From Calamus simplicifolius (taxonomy: Eukaryota > Streptophyta > Magnoliopsida > Arecales > Arecaceae), in the NCBI GenBank assembly GCA_900491605.1, contig UESW01004571.1:431749-495748 (forward strand): a stretch of DNA of 64,000 nucleotides, read 5' to 3'. Each line of letters starts with the position of its first letter. Positions within the stretch are counted from its first letter, which is position 1. This document shows, one piece after another, positions 45,531 through 56,469 of the stretch. The notes beneath the pieces are model-generated. The model saw only the letters and a list, made by a program, of their open reading frames with translations. It was not told the origin of the DNA and did no database searches. Both the position numbers and the translations under genes were made by a program.

Positions 45531-48195
45531 CAAAAGTTGTCATGCCCCAGACCCAAAAATTTTGAGCTAGGGTGACAACCCGCCGCATGCCGGGCATGCA
45601 AGGCATTCCGAAACATGACACTCAAATACATAAAGGCAATAATTATATATTATTAAAATCCATAATTTTAATACAATCCATAACTATCAGGTTTGGGCTA
45701 CAAGCCCTACACACAAGTAATACAATTCTGGGCTACAAGCCCTATACGCAAGTAATACTGGGGTTACAATGATATCATGAAACTGATTTATATAGAAGCT
45801 CCATCTACCCCATAATCCATCTTCAATCCTGAGGCTCTGAAAAACATTGTGAGATTTACATGAGCTCACACTCAATAAGTAAGCCTATAATAATAATATA
45901 AAATAGTCATATATCATCATATCTTATCAAGATATTATCAAGTCATAATTTCATAAGTTTTCAATTTCAAATGCATTTATCATGCTATCAGAACAAGCAT
46001 ATCACCACTCAAAATTAATTTGGAAGCTTATACAATAAATACCAGAAAATGCATGGTAACAACCCACTGTTTATATGATCATTTTTATATTATATTTTGT
46101 GTCCCACGGCCCTGCTATAGCTCAATCAGCGCACATCCTCTAGATATGTGTGGCCTCCACATGCCACCTCATCATCAGTCATAGCGTATCCTCCAGATGC
46201 GTGTGGCCTCCACATGCCACCTCATCATCAGTCATAGCGCATCCTCCAGATACGTGTGGCTCCACATGCCACCTCATCATCAGTCATAGCGCATCCTCCA
46301 GATGCGTGTGGCCTCCACATGCCACCTCATAATCAATTAGCATACATCCTCTAGATGTGTGTGGCCTCCACATGCCATATCATCATCAAACAGAGCACAT
46401 CCTCTAGATATGTGTGGCCTCCACATGCCACATCATAGGAGAACCACGGCGACATATAAATATAATTCAGGGCCATCATTATATATGTATATCACACATC
46501 ATGCATCATCATAACCATAATCTTTTCATATCACATAAACAGTGGTTCGTACATTCTTAATCATTGCATGTAACCAATTTACTTTGCAAAGTTAAAAAAT
46601 AAACATATACATCACATTTAGCATAAACACAATAACCACTACTTTGCAAATTAATACCAACTTATCATAACAAATATTCAATTAAATATTCATGATACAG
46701 TTTATCAATTTTCAAAATAATCAATAAAACTCAATTTCATAAGTATGCATAAAATTATAAATACCATAATTTATAATTTATAAAATTATTATATTTGGCA
46801 TACTTACCCGATTATGCAATAAATACTAGATTATGTAATGTAAATAAACCCACTGTTTATGTAATTATTGTTTTTGTATATGTCCCACGGCCCTATAAAT
46901 TAATCAGAACACATCCTCTAGATGTGTGGCCTCCACATGCCATCATCATAAAACAGAGCACGTCCTCTAGATGTGTGTGGCCTCCACATGCCACATCATA
47001 GGAGAACCGCGGCGACACATATAAATATAATTCAGGGTCATCATTATATATGCATATTACACATCATGCATCATCATAAGCATAATCTTTTCATATCACA
47101 TAAATAGTGGTTTGTACATTCTTAGCAAATGCATATGGTCATCCCATCATATTTTGCAAATAAAAGAATTTACATTTTTGCACATACACCAAGAAACTAT
47201 TTCTTTCAAAATATTATCAGCTACTATAGTCATAATAAATGCTCATATGTAGATTTATGATACCATTCAAATAATCAAACCAAATAAACTTTCGTTTTCC
47301 TTATCTCATAATATACTTGCAAACTATAAAACCATGAGTTATAAATTATTAATTATAAATTGACTTACTTACCTCAGTACACAAATCTCAAATGGTAAAC
47401 TAGCTATTTAGACATCTAGGTACAATCATAACTCCAGTAGCTCCACTAACTCCAGCTTCAGCAAAAATTGTAGTGGCCACCTCCTATGACATGTGCTGTA
47501 GCACTAATACTGCCTCCATGGTCACAGAGTTGTAATAGATTTCTCTTGCGTTTCTCATAGACTTCTCTTCCATAGACAAATGGAGAAAGGCACAAACTTC
47601 CAGGGCCATAGAGTCATGCTGGATGTCTCTTTCTATCCATCCTAAAAGCCCTAATACAAGCCTTCGTGACTCCCTCCACCGTAAAAACTCTCTGGCACTT
47701 CATCACGACCAGTCCACAGAACATCAAGACAACACCAAACAAATCCTCCTTCCAACAGAACCACCAAAATCTCGAGCTCTCATGCTAAACAATCTCTTTC
47801 CTCACACTGGGCTCGAAACGAGATCCAATGGGCAAAATCTCAAACTTATGGTCCCTCGAATAGTAGAACTCACCAAAATCGAACATATTTCAGCGATCAT
47901 TGAAGTTTCCCCAAGCAATAGAAGACAATGCAGTGAAAATCCGAGCTTTGGGTCTCCGAATTCGACTCCAATCATGGAGAACGAAGTCCGGAAGGGCAGC
48001 TCCTATTGTTGAGAGATTCACGGGATCGTTGATCGCTTCGAAGTTCTCCCGATCCTTTCTCTCTCTCTCAAGCATTGGGAGGATGGGCAGGAGATTATCT
48101 AGAGGAAATGAGCACCCGATTCAAAGAGGGAGTCATCCTCCAACTCATTATAAACATCACGCGACGCCTCGGTCCAGGTACTCGAAAAACCCATC

Positions 48196-48609
48196 TGTGA
48201 TGCCCCTCCCAATAGTCCTACATTGGGAAATTAGGAATTGGTTGAGTGGTTTATAACCGGTTAAGCAAGAAGGATAAGATACCAATTGGATCCCTTTTTG
48301 GGATGGAGGATGGAAGCCACCTCTTGAACCTGTGGGAGCCACCTTTAGAATCCTACCTGCCTGGTGGTTATGATGAATTACCCATGGTGACGAGGACGTC
48401 GCCTCTGTTAAGGGAGGTAGATTGTGATGCCCCTCCCAATTGTCCCACATCGGATAATTGGGAGTTGGTTAAATGGTTTATAACCGGTTAAGCAAGAAGG
48501 ACAAGGCACCAATTGAATCCCTTTTGGGCTGTGATGGCCCAAGTTAGTGTTGATCTTGTCCATCTTGCTTTCTTGTAACGAAACAAGCCCGTGGGTCTGA
48601 ATCGTTACA
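48196..48609 (+). mobile_element. TRIM-like element, 414 bp
   Basis: Perfect CCATC duplications flank it (48191-48195, 48610-48614). Two direct repeats begin TGTGATGCCCCTCCCAAT (48196 and 48423). The right one runs 187 bp to TTACA and is complete. The left one matches for about 108 bp. A purine-rich AAGGGAGGTAGA precedes the right copy. No coding capacity, as in terminal-repeat retrotransposons in miniature. Confidence 0.75.
48442..48482 (+). promoter_or_regulatory. snRNA-type upstream element plus TATA box
   Basis: GTCCCACATCG (48442-48452) matches the plant snRNA upstream sequence element, and TTTATA (48477-48482) follows after 24 bases, the spacing known for Pol III-type U6/U3 promoters. 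The left repeat has a mutated version (AGTCCTACATTG) with the same spacing before TTTATAACC. Function is inferred. Confidence 0.5.
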
Positions 48610-48683
48610 CCATCAGACACGCAAAGACTTAAAATATCAGAATAAACTCTAGGTGCTAGATGTCCTTAAATAAATGGGTTACA

Positions 48684-49795
48684 AATATAAAGCGCCTCGA
48701 CAAGCTCCAATGGATTCTTCGAGAACTCGACATACTCCCCCAAAGCCCAAGCGGCCGCGGACAGTATCCTATAGAGAAACGGGTTCCCGAGAAGAGCAGG
48801 ATCGATCGAGAGATCTTGAGCCACATGGACGAGCTCCGGCCTCGCATCCCTGACCCTCAGCCCGATGTCCACGAGCTACCGCTCGATTCCTCCCCTCTGG
48901 TGCAGTGCAGGTTCTTGGCCATCTCGCCGAGGAGCGAGACATACCAATCGAAATCCACGATCAGCTCGTACGCATTCCTCCCGCAGGTGGTGAACATTGC
49001 GTCGAATATCTCGTTGGCGAAAACGGGGTCGGACTTCATGGTGTAGTTGATCAGGGCGGAGATCTCGATGACATTGCTTTCGAACATGATCCCCATGATG
49101 AGGCGCAGGGCTTCGCGGCGGATGTTGGGGTCGGTATCTGCGAGGGACCTGATGATGCCCTCCCGGCTCTCCTCCACGGCCCAGGAGTGCCGCGGGCCGA
49201 GTTGGGCGAGGGCGCGCAGACCGAGGTAGTGGAGGTTGGGGTCATCGCCGCTGACGAGGAACTCTCTGACCTTGTCGAGGGTGAGGCGGATGGCACGATC
49301 GTGGTCAGAGAGGCCAGAGAAGACGGTGCGGACGTACTCGAAGATGAGGGACCGGTCGGAGGAGGAGATCGCAGAGGGTGTCAACAAGACGGGCGGTGAG
49401 GCGAGGCTCGAGTGGGGCGAGGCAGGCGAAGATCTTGAGGAGCTTGATGAGGGTCCAGTTGCTGCGGGAGTCGGAGAGGACGCGGGAGAAGTCGGGGATG
49501 AGTGGTAGGTATGGGGAGGGGTCGCTGGATGAGGCGAGTTCGGCGAAGGCGCCGACGGCGGCGGAGACGACGCGGGGTTCAGGGGAGGAGAGGCAGTCGA
49601 CGGAGGGGCTTGAAGAGGATGGGAACGGAGTCGGGGGAGAGGGAGAGGGCGCCGAGAGCGGCGGCGGCGGCAGCCTTGGGGCGGAGAGGAGAGGGAGAGG
49701 AACCGCGAGAAGAGAGGAGGGAAAGGAGGTTGGGGCCGAGGTGCCGTGCAGATCGGGGGAGGCTGAGAGGAGAGGAGGAGGGAAAGGGAGGAAAA

Positions 49796-49828
<33 letters not shown>

Positions 49829-49841
49829 GGAAGGGGAGAGG
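48684..49841 (-). pseudogene. AP-3 delta-adaptin pseudogene, piece 3 (trunk domain)
   Basis: AP-3 delta is the large subunit of the AP-3 coat that routes cargo to the vacuole. Reading minus: HLGPNLLSLLSSRGSS and ALSLSPDSVPILFKPL (about 49740-49610), VDCLSSPEPRVVSAAVGAFA, RSNWTLIKLLKIFACLAPLEP, LIFEYVRTVFSGLSDHD, REFLVSGDDPNLHYLGLRAL, DPNIRREALRLIMGIMFES, IVDFDWYVSLLGEM, and IDPALLGNPFLYRILSAAAW to NPLELVEAL. These are adaptin HEAT-type trunk segments in family order. Frameshifts lie near 49745, 49610, 49330 and 48885. Confidence 0.93.
49796..49827 (+). repeat. Run of 32 G
   Basis: A 32-base poly-G tract at the left edge of piece 3, within a proline-codon-rich stretch of the pseudogene. The exact length may be affected by sequencing or assembly. 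Confidence 0.85.
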
Positions 49842-49927
49842 TGTTGGAAATTTGTTTGCAGCGCTCTGGTAATGCAAAGAAAAATGGTTGAAAGTAATAT
49901 TAACTTAATTATTATTTTATAAAATTT

Positions 49928-49930
<3 letters not shown>

Positions 49931-49973
<43 letters not shown>
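49931..49973. repeat. (AT)n microsatellite
   Basis: About 21 AT dinucleotides within the first terminal repeat. Confidence 0.95.
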
Positions 49974-49976
<3 letters not shown>

Positions 49977-50589
49977 TTTATATATAATAATTTTTAATTT
50001 TTTAAAATATTTAAATAATGTTTAGATATTTTAATTATTATTAATTATTTTAGATAATTTTAAATTATTTGACTTATGTAATTTTGAAAATCTGACTTGT
50101 ATTATGTTGGTTTTTAATATTTGAGAATATGTTTGGTTGGTATTTTTAAAATTATTTTTCAAAGAAAGAAGCAGAGAGTTAAGTAAAAAAAAAAAAAAAG
50201 GTTGTCGGAGCAAGAAAAAAAGATGAATCCATCTGGGCGTTTTGAGAAAGGGGCGATAAAATCTGAAAATTATTTGAGATGCATTCGAAGAAAATGTCAC
50301 TCCAACATTTTCTAGATTCATTCAGATTTTTAGAATCGGTCAAACATGTTTTTCATGTTATGAGTTAAATTTCTTGTTTTTGAAAACAATAAATCAAACC
50401 CAAATTTGCTACCAAATGGCCCATAACAACTCTTAGACTTCCACTCTCATTAATTACAAATTAACTCCAATATCTTCTTAATTTATAATTTTTCATAATA
50501 TCTTCAATTAATTATCTCAACCCAATCGGAAAGGAAATCTCTTAGGTGATATATCTGATATCTTCTTTAATCATAAATCTTCAAAAAAA

Positions 50590-51275
50590 AAAAATTTTAA
50601 AAAAAATTCTAAACTACCCTTAGCATCCCTCTTTCCTCTCCCTTCTTTCCTTTTCGGTACCGATGCCTTTCCTCTCCGTCCTCCTTCCTGACACTACCCC
50701 CATCCCTCCTCTCGCCCCCATCTCCTCCTCTCGGACAGCCCCCCCTTTCCTCCTCCCTGTCAGTGATAACATTTTTGCATCATCTTCCACTACTAAGGAA
50801 CGTTAATGTCTGATCGTTTGCCTCCCTCGGAAAATATCCACGGTATGATTCCCCATCTCGTTTTGAAACGAACATGGTGTTGCTTTATAAGCGGAGATAA
50901 ACTTCACACGGACACGGACACGCGCACCCGCTTCCATTCGCATCCACATGGATACGTGCACGCACGTGCATGGATAGAAAGTGTCTCAAGTTCCAGCGAA
51001 GAATGGTGAACAAAGAATGCACGCAAAAAAAGTCCGGTAGGAATGGGTGAAGTCGAATGAAAAAAAACAAAAAAACAAAGTGCTAAGGGTAGTGGGGAGG
51101 ATGCACCGTATCAGAGAGGGGATGAGGGGTGCCGAGGTGGAGAGTAGGGAGGAGACTGAGGCCGATGGAGGATGAAGGGCGGTGCCAGGAAGGAGGAGAC
51201 GCGAGTACCGAGGAAGGAAGGGAGGAAGAACGAGAGTGCTAAGGGTAGTTTAGGATTTTTTTAAAAAAATTGAGA
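50590..51275. repeat. Imperfect inverted repeat in the non-autonomous LTR element
   Basis: TCTAAACTACCCTTAGCA at the left is mirrored by GTGCTAAGGGTAGTTTAGGA at the right, continuing into pyrimidine-rich and purine-rich arms. It may be a MITE nested inside the element. Confidence 0.55.
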
Positions 51276-51371
51276 GGGTGCACTGAGCAATCCAAGCGGT
51301 GCAAATAGAAATTCCTCCCTTTCTTCATCTTCTATGATAACTCTTTTTTATCTTAATTTCAGCTCATTTAA

Positions 51372-51746
51372 TTATTTAATTACATCTTCATATTTATTCT
51401 TTAGCTCTTCATAGGCTTCATGCAAATCTTGCATAAATATCTTAACATCTTCAATTTTCTGAAAATAAACATCTTTCACAATAATATTATAAATATTTTT
51501 TAAATAAATAACTACTTGTAATAATGCATTATTTTTTGCTTCCTTCTTTGTAATAGTTACATAACCATCGATCATAAAACTTTTACTTATATCTTCAAAT
51601 ACAACTGTTGTCATGAAATTTAGAAAATGATCTGATCCAAACTTCTCACTTGTATACCTTACTTGAGAAAAATTTAGTTTCTCAAGCATTTCTTTGAGCA
51701 TTATCTTGTATGACGTAACTATAACTATTACCTTTTCATTCTTCAT
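51372..51746 (-). CDS. Small protein with a double-stranded RNA-binding motif
   Basis: A 124-codon frame from ATG 51746 to the stop at 51372. Residues about 12-82 fit a dsRBM: helix 1 YKIMLKEMLEKLNF, strands VRYTSEKFGSDHFLNFMTTV and the C-terminal helix start TKKEAKNNALLQVVIYL, where GSDH-x-x-x-F and KKEAKNNA match the family's RNA-contacting residues (GPDH, KKxAK). The rest, to ELKNKYEDVIK, looks helical. It sits antisense or sense to unknown element polarity, between two LTRs, with no gag or pol. It may be a captured host gene fragment. The name and origin are not known. Confidence 0.55.
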   Translation of the reverse strand: MKNEKVIVIVTSYKIMLKEMLEKLNFSQVRYTSEKFGSDHFLNFMTTVVFEDISKSFMIDGYVTITKKEAKNNALLQVVIYLKNIYNIIVKDVYFQKIEDVKIFMQDLHEAYEELKNKYEDVIK

Positions 51747-52241
51747 TTTGCTTAATTGGTGTTTAATTGGTATTGTTAACGATGTCTCTTATCTTTAACC
51801 TCTAAAGATTGCTCTTGTCTTCTTTTTCTTTTGTAAAGTCTCTTTATCTTAGACTTCTCTGGCTTTATGCGATACTTGCTTAAGGATTACCCTTGCTTTA
51901 ATAATTGCTAAAAAAATTGATTATTAAAAACTTTTGGTAGCACTCTGATAATGATCAAAGAAAAATGCTTAACGTGGAAGAAATGTCATTTATATTATTA
52001 TTCATAAAATTGTTCACACTACTTAGACTCAATACATATTATCATATATATACATATATGAAGATGACTTTTGGTCTACTCCCATAAATATATAGTAATT
52101 CTTAACTCTTTGAATATCTAAATGGCTCTTAAATTTTCAAACAAATTCTTAATTTTTCTAGATAACTCTTATAATTTTTGACTTATTTAATATAACAACT
52201 CTTAAACTTTTACTCTCATTAATTATAAATTAACTCCAACA

Positions 52242-52350
52242 AGAGGTCCTTGCGAAGCTATTAGGCACGAAGGGGGACTACGTTGGTGGTGGAAGGGTGG
52301 AAGGAGAGGGAGGCGGCGAGATAGGCAAGGCGCTTGTGGAGGGGAGAGGG
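52242..52350 (-). pseudogene. AP-3 delta-adaptin pseudogene, piece 2
   Basis: Minus strand reads LHKRLAYLAASLSFHPSTTN, VVPLRA, two stops (TAA TAG), then LRKDL. The HKRLAYLAA motif is characteristic of the adaptin trunk near residue 100. It is flanked by the hAT-like element on its 5' side and the LTR element on its 3' side. Confidence 0.88.
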
Positions 52351-55300
52351 TAGGCATGGGCGCTAGGTCATGCCTGGCATGGCACGGCCAGGCCCATCAT
52401 GCTAGGAAAATTGCCGTACCATGCCTGACACGATCCATTAACAAATGGGCCATGCTAGGCACGGCCCGGTAAAAAAAATTCAAATTCGGCACAGCCCGTG
52501 ACCCATCAAGAAATGGGCCACGGGCCATGCCAAAACGGCCCTTCTGGGCCGTTTTGTGGGCCGTGCCATGGCATGGCTGTTGCCTAGGCATGCGCCTAGG
52601 CATTGGCTGGTGGCTAAGCACCAGCCAGCTGATCAAAGCTATGATTCCGATCGGCGATGATGGATCCGACGATTGCGATCGATCCGATCAGAGACGATCC
52701 GACGGTTGCGATCGATCCATGCCATGATCCCGATCGGCGATGATCGATCCGATGGTTGCGATCAATCCGATCAGAGACGATCGACGGTTGCGATCAATCC
52801 AAGCCATAATCCCGATCGGGGATGATCGATCCGATAGTTGTGATCCATCCGATCGATGATGATCCGACGGTTGCGATCGATCGAAGCCATGATCCTGATC
52901 GACGATGATCAATCGGACCATTACAATCAATCCGATCGGAGACGATCCGATGGTTGCGATCGATCCAAGCCATGATCCCGATCGACGATGATCAATCCAA
53001 CAGTTGTGATCCATCCGATCAGAGATGATCCGATGGTTGCGATCAATCCAAGCCATGATCCCAATCGGTGATGATCGATCGGACAGTTGCAATCAATCTG
53101 ATTAGAGATGATCCGATGGTTGCGATCGATCCAAGCCATGATCCCGATCGGCGATGATCGATCCGATGGTTGCAATCCATCCGATCGGCGATGATCCGAC
53201 AGTTGCGATTGATCCAAGCCATGATCCCGATCGGTGATGATCGATCAGACCGTTGCGATCGATCCGATCGGAGACGATCCAACGGTTGTGATCGATCCAA
53301 ACCATGATCCTGATCGAGGATGATCGATCCGATAGTTGCGATCCATCGATCGATGATGATCCGACGGTTGCGATTGATCCAAGCCATGATCCCGATCGAT
53401 GATGATCGATCAGATCGTTGCAATCAATCCGATCGGAGACGATTCGACGGCTGCGATCGATCCAAGCCATGATCCCGATCGGGGATGATCGATCCGATAG
53501 TTGCGATCTATCCGATCGGCGATGATCCGATGGTTGCGATCTTTCTATTTTTTCTCCTTACTTATTGTATTTTGTTTTGGAGGTCAAGCCTAGCCCCCCT
53601 CCCTTCTGTACCATTTTGATTTTAAATCAATCTAATCGGAGACGATCTGATGGTTGCGATCGATCCAAGCCATGATCCCGATCGGCGATGAACGATCCGA
53701 CGGTTGCGATCCATCCGATCGGCGATGATCCGATGGTTGCGATCGATCCAAGCCATGATCACGATCGGCGATGATCGATCCGATGGTTGCAATCCATCCG
53801 ATCGGCGATGATCCGACAGTTGCGATCGATCCAAGCCATGATCCCAATCGGTGATGATCGATCGGACCGTTGTGATCGATCCGATCGGAGACGATCCAAT
53901 GGTTGCGCTCGATCCAAACTATGATCCTGATCGGGGATGATCGATCCGATAGTTGCGATCTATCCGATCGGCGATGATCTGATTGTTGCAATTGATCCAA
54001 GCCATGATCCCGATCGACGATGATCGATCGGACCGTTGCGATCAATCCGATCGGAGACGATCCGATGGTTGCAATCGATCCAAGCCATGATCCCGATCGG
54101 GGATGATCAATCCGATAGTTGCGATCCATCCGATCGGTGATGATCCGACGGTTGCGATCGATCCAAGCCATAATCCCGATCGACGATGATCGATCGGACC
54201 GTTGTGATCAATCCGATCGGAGACGATCCGATGGTTGCGATTGATCCAAGCCATGATCCCGATCGGGGATGATCGATCCGATAGTTGTGATCCATCCGAT
54301 CGGTGATGATCCGACGGTTGCAATCTTTCTATTTTTTTTCTCCTTACTTATTGTATTTTGTTCTGGAGGTCAGGCCTAGCCCTCCTCCCTTCTGTACCAT
54401 TTTGATTTTAAATCAATCTGATCGGAGACGATCCGATGGTTGCGATCGATCCAAGCCATGATACCGATCGGCGATGATCGATCCGACGTTGCGATCCATC
54501 CGATCGGCGATGATCCGATGGTTGCGATCGATCCAAGCCACGATCCTGATTGGCGATGATCGATCTGACGGTTGCGATCTATCCGATCAGCGATGATCCG
54601 ACGGTTGCGATCGATCCAAGCCATGATCTCGATCGGTGATCATCGATCGGACCATTGCGATCGATCCGATTGGAGACGATCTGACGGTTGCGATTGATCC
54701 AAACCATGATCCTGATCGGGGATGATCGATCTGATAGTTGCGATCCATCTGATCGGCGATGATCCGACGATTGTGATCGATCCAGGCCATGATCCCGATC
54801 GACGATGATCGATCGGACCATTGCGATCAATCCGATCGGAGACGATCTGATTGTTGCGATCGATCCAAGCCATGATCCCGATCAGGGATGATCGATCCGA
54901 TAGTTGCGATCCATTTGATTGGCGATGATCCGACGGTTGCGATTGATCCAAGCCATGATCCCGATCGACGATGATCGATCGGACCGTTGCGATCAATCTG
55001 ATCAGAGACGATCCGACAGTTGCGATCGATCCAAGCCATGATCCCGATCTGGGATGATCAATCCGATAGTTGCAATCCATCCGATCAGCGATGATCCAAC
55101 AGTTGCGATCTTTCTATTTTTTTCTCCTTACTTATTGTATTTTGTTCTGGAGGTCAGGCCTAGCCCCCCTCCCTTCTGTACCATTTGATTTTAAATCAAT
55201 CTGATCGGAGACGATCCGATGGTTACGATAGATCCAAGCCATGATCCCGATCGGCGATGATCAATCCGACGGTTGCGATCCATCCGATCGGCGATGATCC

Positions 55301-56193
55301 GATAGTTGCGATCGATCTAAGCCACGATCCCGATCAGCGATGATCGATCCGATGGTTGCGATCCATCCGATCGGCGATGATCCGACGGTTGCGATCGATC
55401 CAAGCCATGATCCCGATTGGTGATGATCGATCGGACTGTTGCGATCGATCCGATCGGAGATGATCCGATGGTTGCGATCGATCCAAGCCATGATCCCGAT
55501 CGGCGATGATCGATCCGAAGTTGCGATCCATCCGATCGAAGACGATCCGACTGTTGTGATCGATCTAAGCCGTGATCCCGATCGGCGATTATCGATCCGA
55601 CCATTGTGATCAATCCGATCGAAGATGATCCAACGGTTGTGATCGATCCAAGCCATGATCCCGATCGGTGATGATCGATCTGACGATTGCGATCCATCCG
55701 ATCGGAGATGATCCGACGGTTGCGATCGATCCATGCCACGATCCTAATCGGCGATGATCGATCCGACGGTTGCGATCTTTCTATTTTTTCTCTTTACTTA
55801 TTGTATTATGTTCTGGAGGTCAGGCCTAGCCCCCCTCCCTTCTGTACCATTTTGATTTTAAATTAATAAACTGGTATGGGTCTATGCCAAATCCCCCATC
55901 ATTAAGGTGGCTTTATATTAATAAAATTTCTTTATTCCTAATAATTTTTTAATTTATCAAAAAAAAATTATAATTTTTTTTATTTGAGCCGTGCATGGGG
56001 CAGGCCCCAGGTAGGCTGTGCCGGCACGGCACGGCGGGCCGGCCCAGGCCCATCATGGGCCGTGCCGTGCTGGACCAATAGAAAAAATTTTCTGGGTCCG
56101 GCATGGCTCGGTGTACCGTGCCATACCTGGCACGGCCCATCTGGGCCTGGGCCGTGCTGTGCCATGGGCGGCACGGCCTAGTGCCCACGTCTA
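52351..56193. mobile_element. hAT-like non-autonomous DNA transposon with internal satellite
   Basis: Ends are inverted: left TAGGCATGGGCGCTAGG, right (reverse complement) TAGACGTGGGCACTAGG, each followed by several hundred bases rich in GGGCCGTGCC and GGCACGGC. Flanks GGAGAGGG (52343-52350) and GAAGAGGG (56194-56201) agree at seven of eight positions, as expected for hAT 8-bp duplications. No transposase is present; the interior is a GATC-rich repeat array. Confidence 0.72.
52635..55790. repeat. GATC-rich higher-order satellite
   Basis: A unit of about 84 bp contains GGTTGCGATCGATCCAAGCC, ATGATCCCGATCGGCGATGA and TCGATCGGACCGTTGCGATC. Clusters of these are separated by ~105-bp spacers with TTTCTATTTTTTCTCCTTAC and GGAGGTCAGGCCTAGCCC at about 53540, 54325, 55110 and 55778, so the higher-order period is near 785 bp, with a shorter last interval. 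The 84-bp unit is 28 codons, which keeps several minus frames open (DRSQPSDHRRSDGSQLSDRS-like). These are not genes. Confidence 0.92.
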
Positions 56194-56440
56194 GAAGAGG
56201 GGGAGGGGAGGAGCTCGGGCATGGAAGGCGGCCCAAGAGGCATTGAGACCATGAAGAGAGAAGAGGTATGTGAGCTTCTAAAGGGCGACAGTCTTGGTGT
56301 CGGGGTCCGGCGAGTGGATCTCAGCAAGGACATGGGAGAGGAGGGCGGGCTCAGAGTGGAGGGACTTGATCAGGTCGTACAGAGAGCATTAGAAGAGCAA
56401 GTCTGCGAGGGATGGGGTTGTCGAGGATTTGATCGACAAC
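56194..56440 (-). pseudogene. AP-3 delta-adaptin pseudogene, piece 1 (N-terminus)
   Basis: Minus strand reads PSLADLLF-stop-CSLYDLIKSLHSEP, LLSHVLAEIHSPDPDTKTVAL-stop-KLTYLFSLHGL and NASWAAFHA. Plant AP-3 delta starts PSLLDTLFQRSLDDLIKSLR and continues EI-RSPD-ATKAVALQKLTYL, so the register is clear. The two stops, TAA at 56389-56391 and TAG at 56278-56280, replace Gln codons by C-to-T change. No start codon is evident upstream of about 56430. Confidence 0.88.
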
Positions 56441-56469
56441 AATTTTATTCTTTTGCACATCATGCATGA

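Larger units (their letters stand above)
39612..48683 (-). mobile_element. Chromovirus-type Ty3/gypsy LTR element, decayed interior
   Basis: Two long LTRs (39612-42435; 45538-48683) are flanked by perfect AATAT duplications (39607-39611 and 48684-48688). The reversed PBS GGCTCTGATACCA is at 45518-45530 beside the right LTR, and a purine tract (minus: AAGAGGGGGAGAA) is beside the left LTR, so the element runs on the minus strand. The 3.1 kb interior keeps only integrase remnants. A full chromovirus would have about 5 kb there, so much is deleted. Confidence 0.92.
45538..48683 (-). repeat. Chromovirus 5' LTR with nested insertion
   Basis: Counterpart of 39612-42435, lengthened by the TRIM-like insertion at 48196-48609. 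Otherwise colinear, including the tandem repeats at 46125-46440 and 46905-47010, and ending GGGTTACA. Confidence 0.9.
49842..52241. mobile_element. Non-autonomous LTR element carrying a dsRBM ORF
   Basis: Perfect AGAGG duplications flank it (49837-49841, 52242-52246). The ends TGTTGGA and TCCAACA are inverted. The two direct terminal repeats share GCRCTCTGRTAATG (49862; 51940) and CTCTCATTAATTAYAAATTA (50443; 52213). So the LTRs are about 49842-50474 and 51918-52241. The 1.4 kb interior has no gag or pol, but carries an inverted repeat (50595-51270) and an antisense ORF at 51372-51746. A primer-binding site was not found. Confidence 0.7.

Noticed and set aside
49378..49891. Long plus-strand frames over the adaptin piece
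   Set aside because: Shadow frames of GC-rich exon sequence; the minus strand carries the recognisable protein.
52688..55739. Many long minus-strand open frames of DRSQPSDHRRSDG type
   Set aside because: They are explained by the 84-bp repeat, whose length is a multiple of three. The same peptide appears in several frames.
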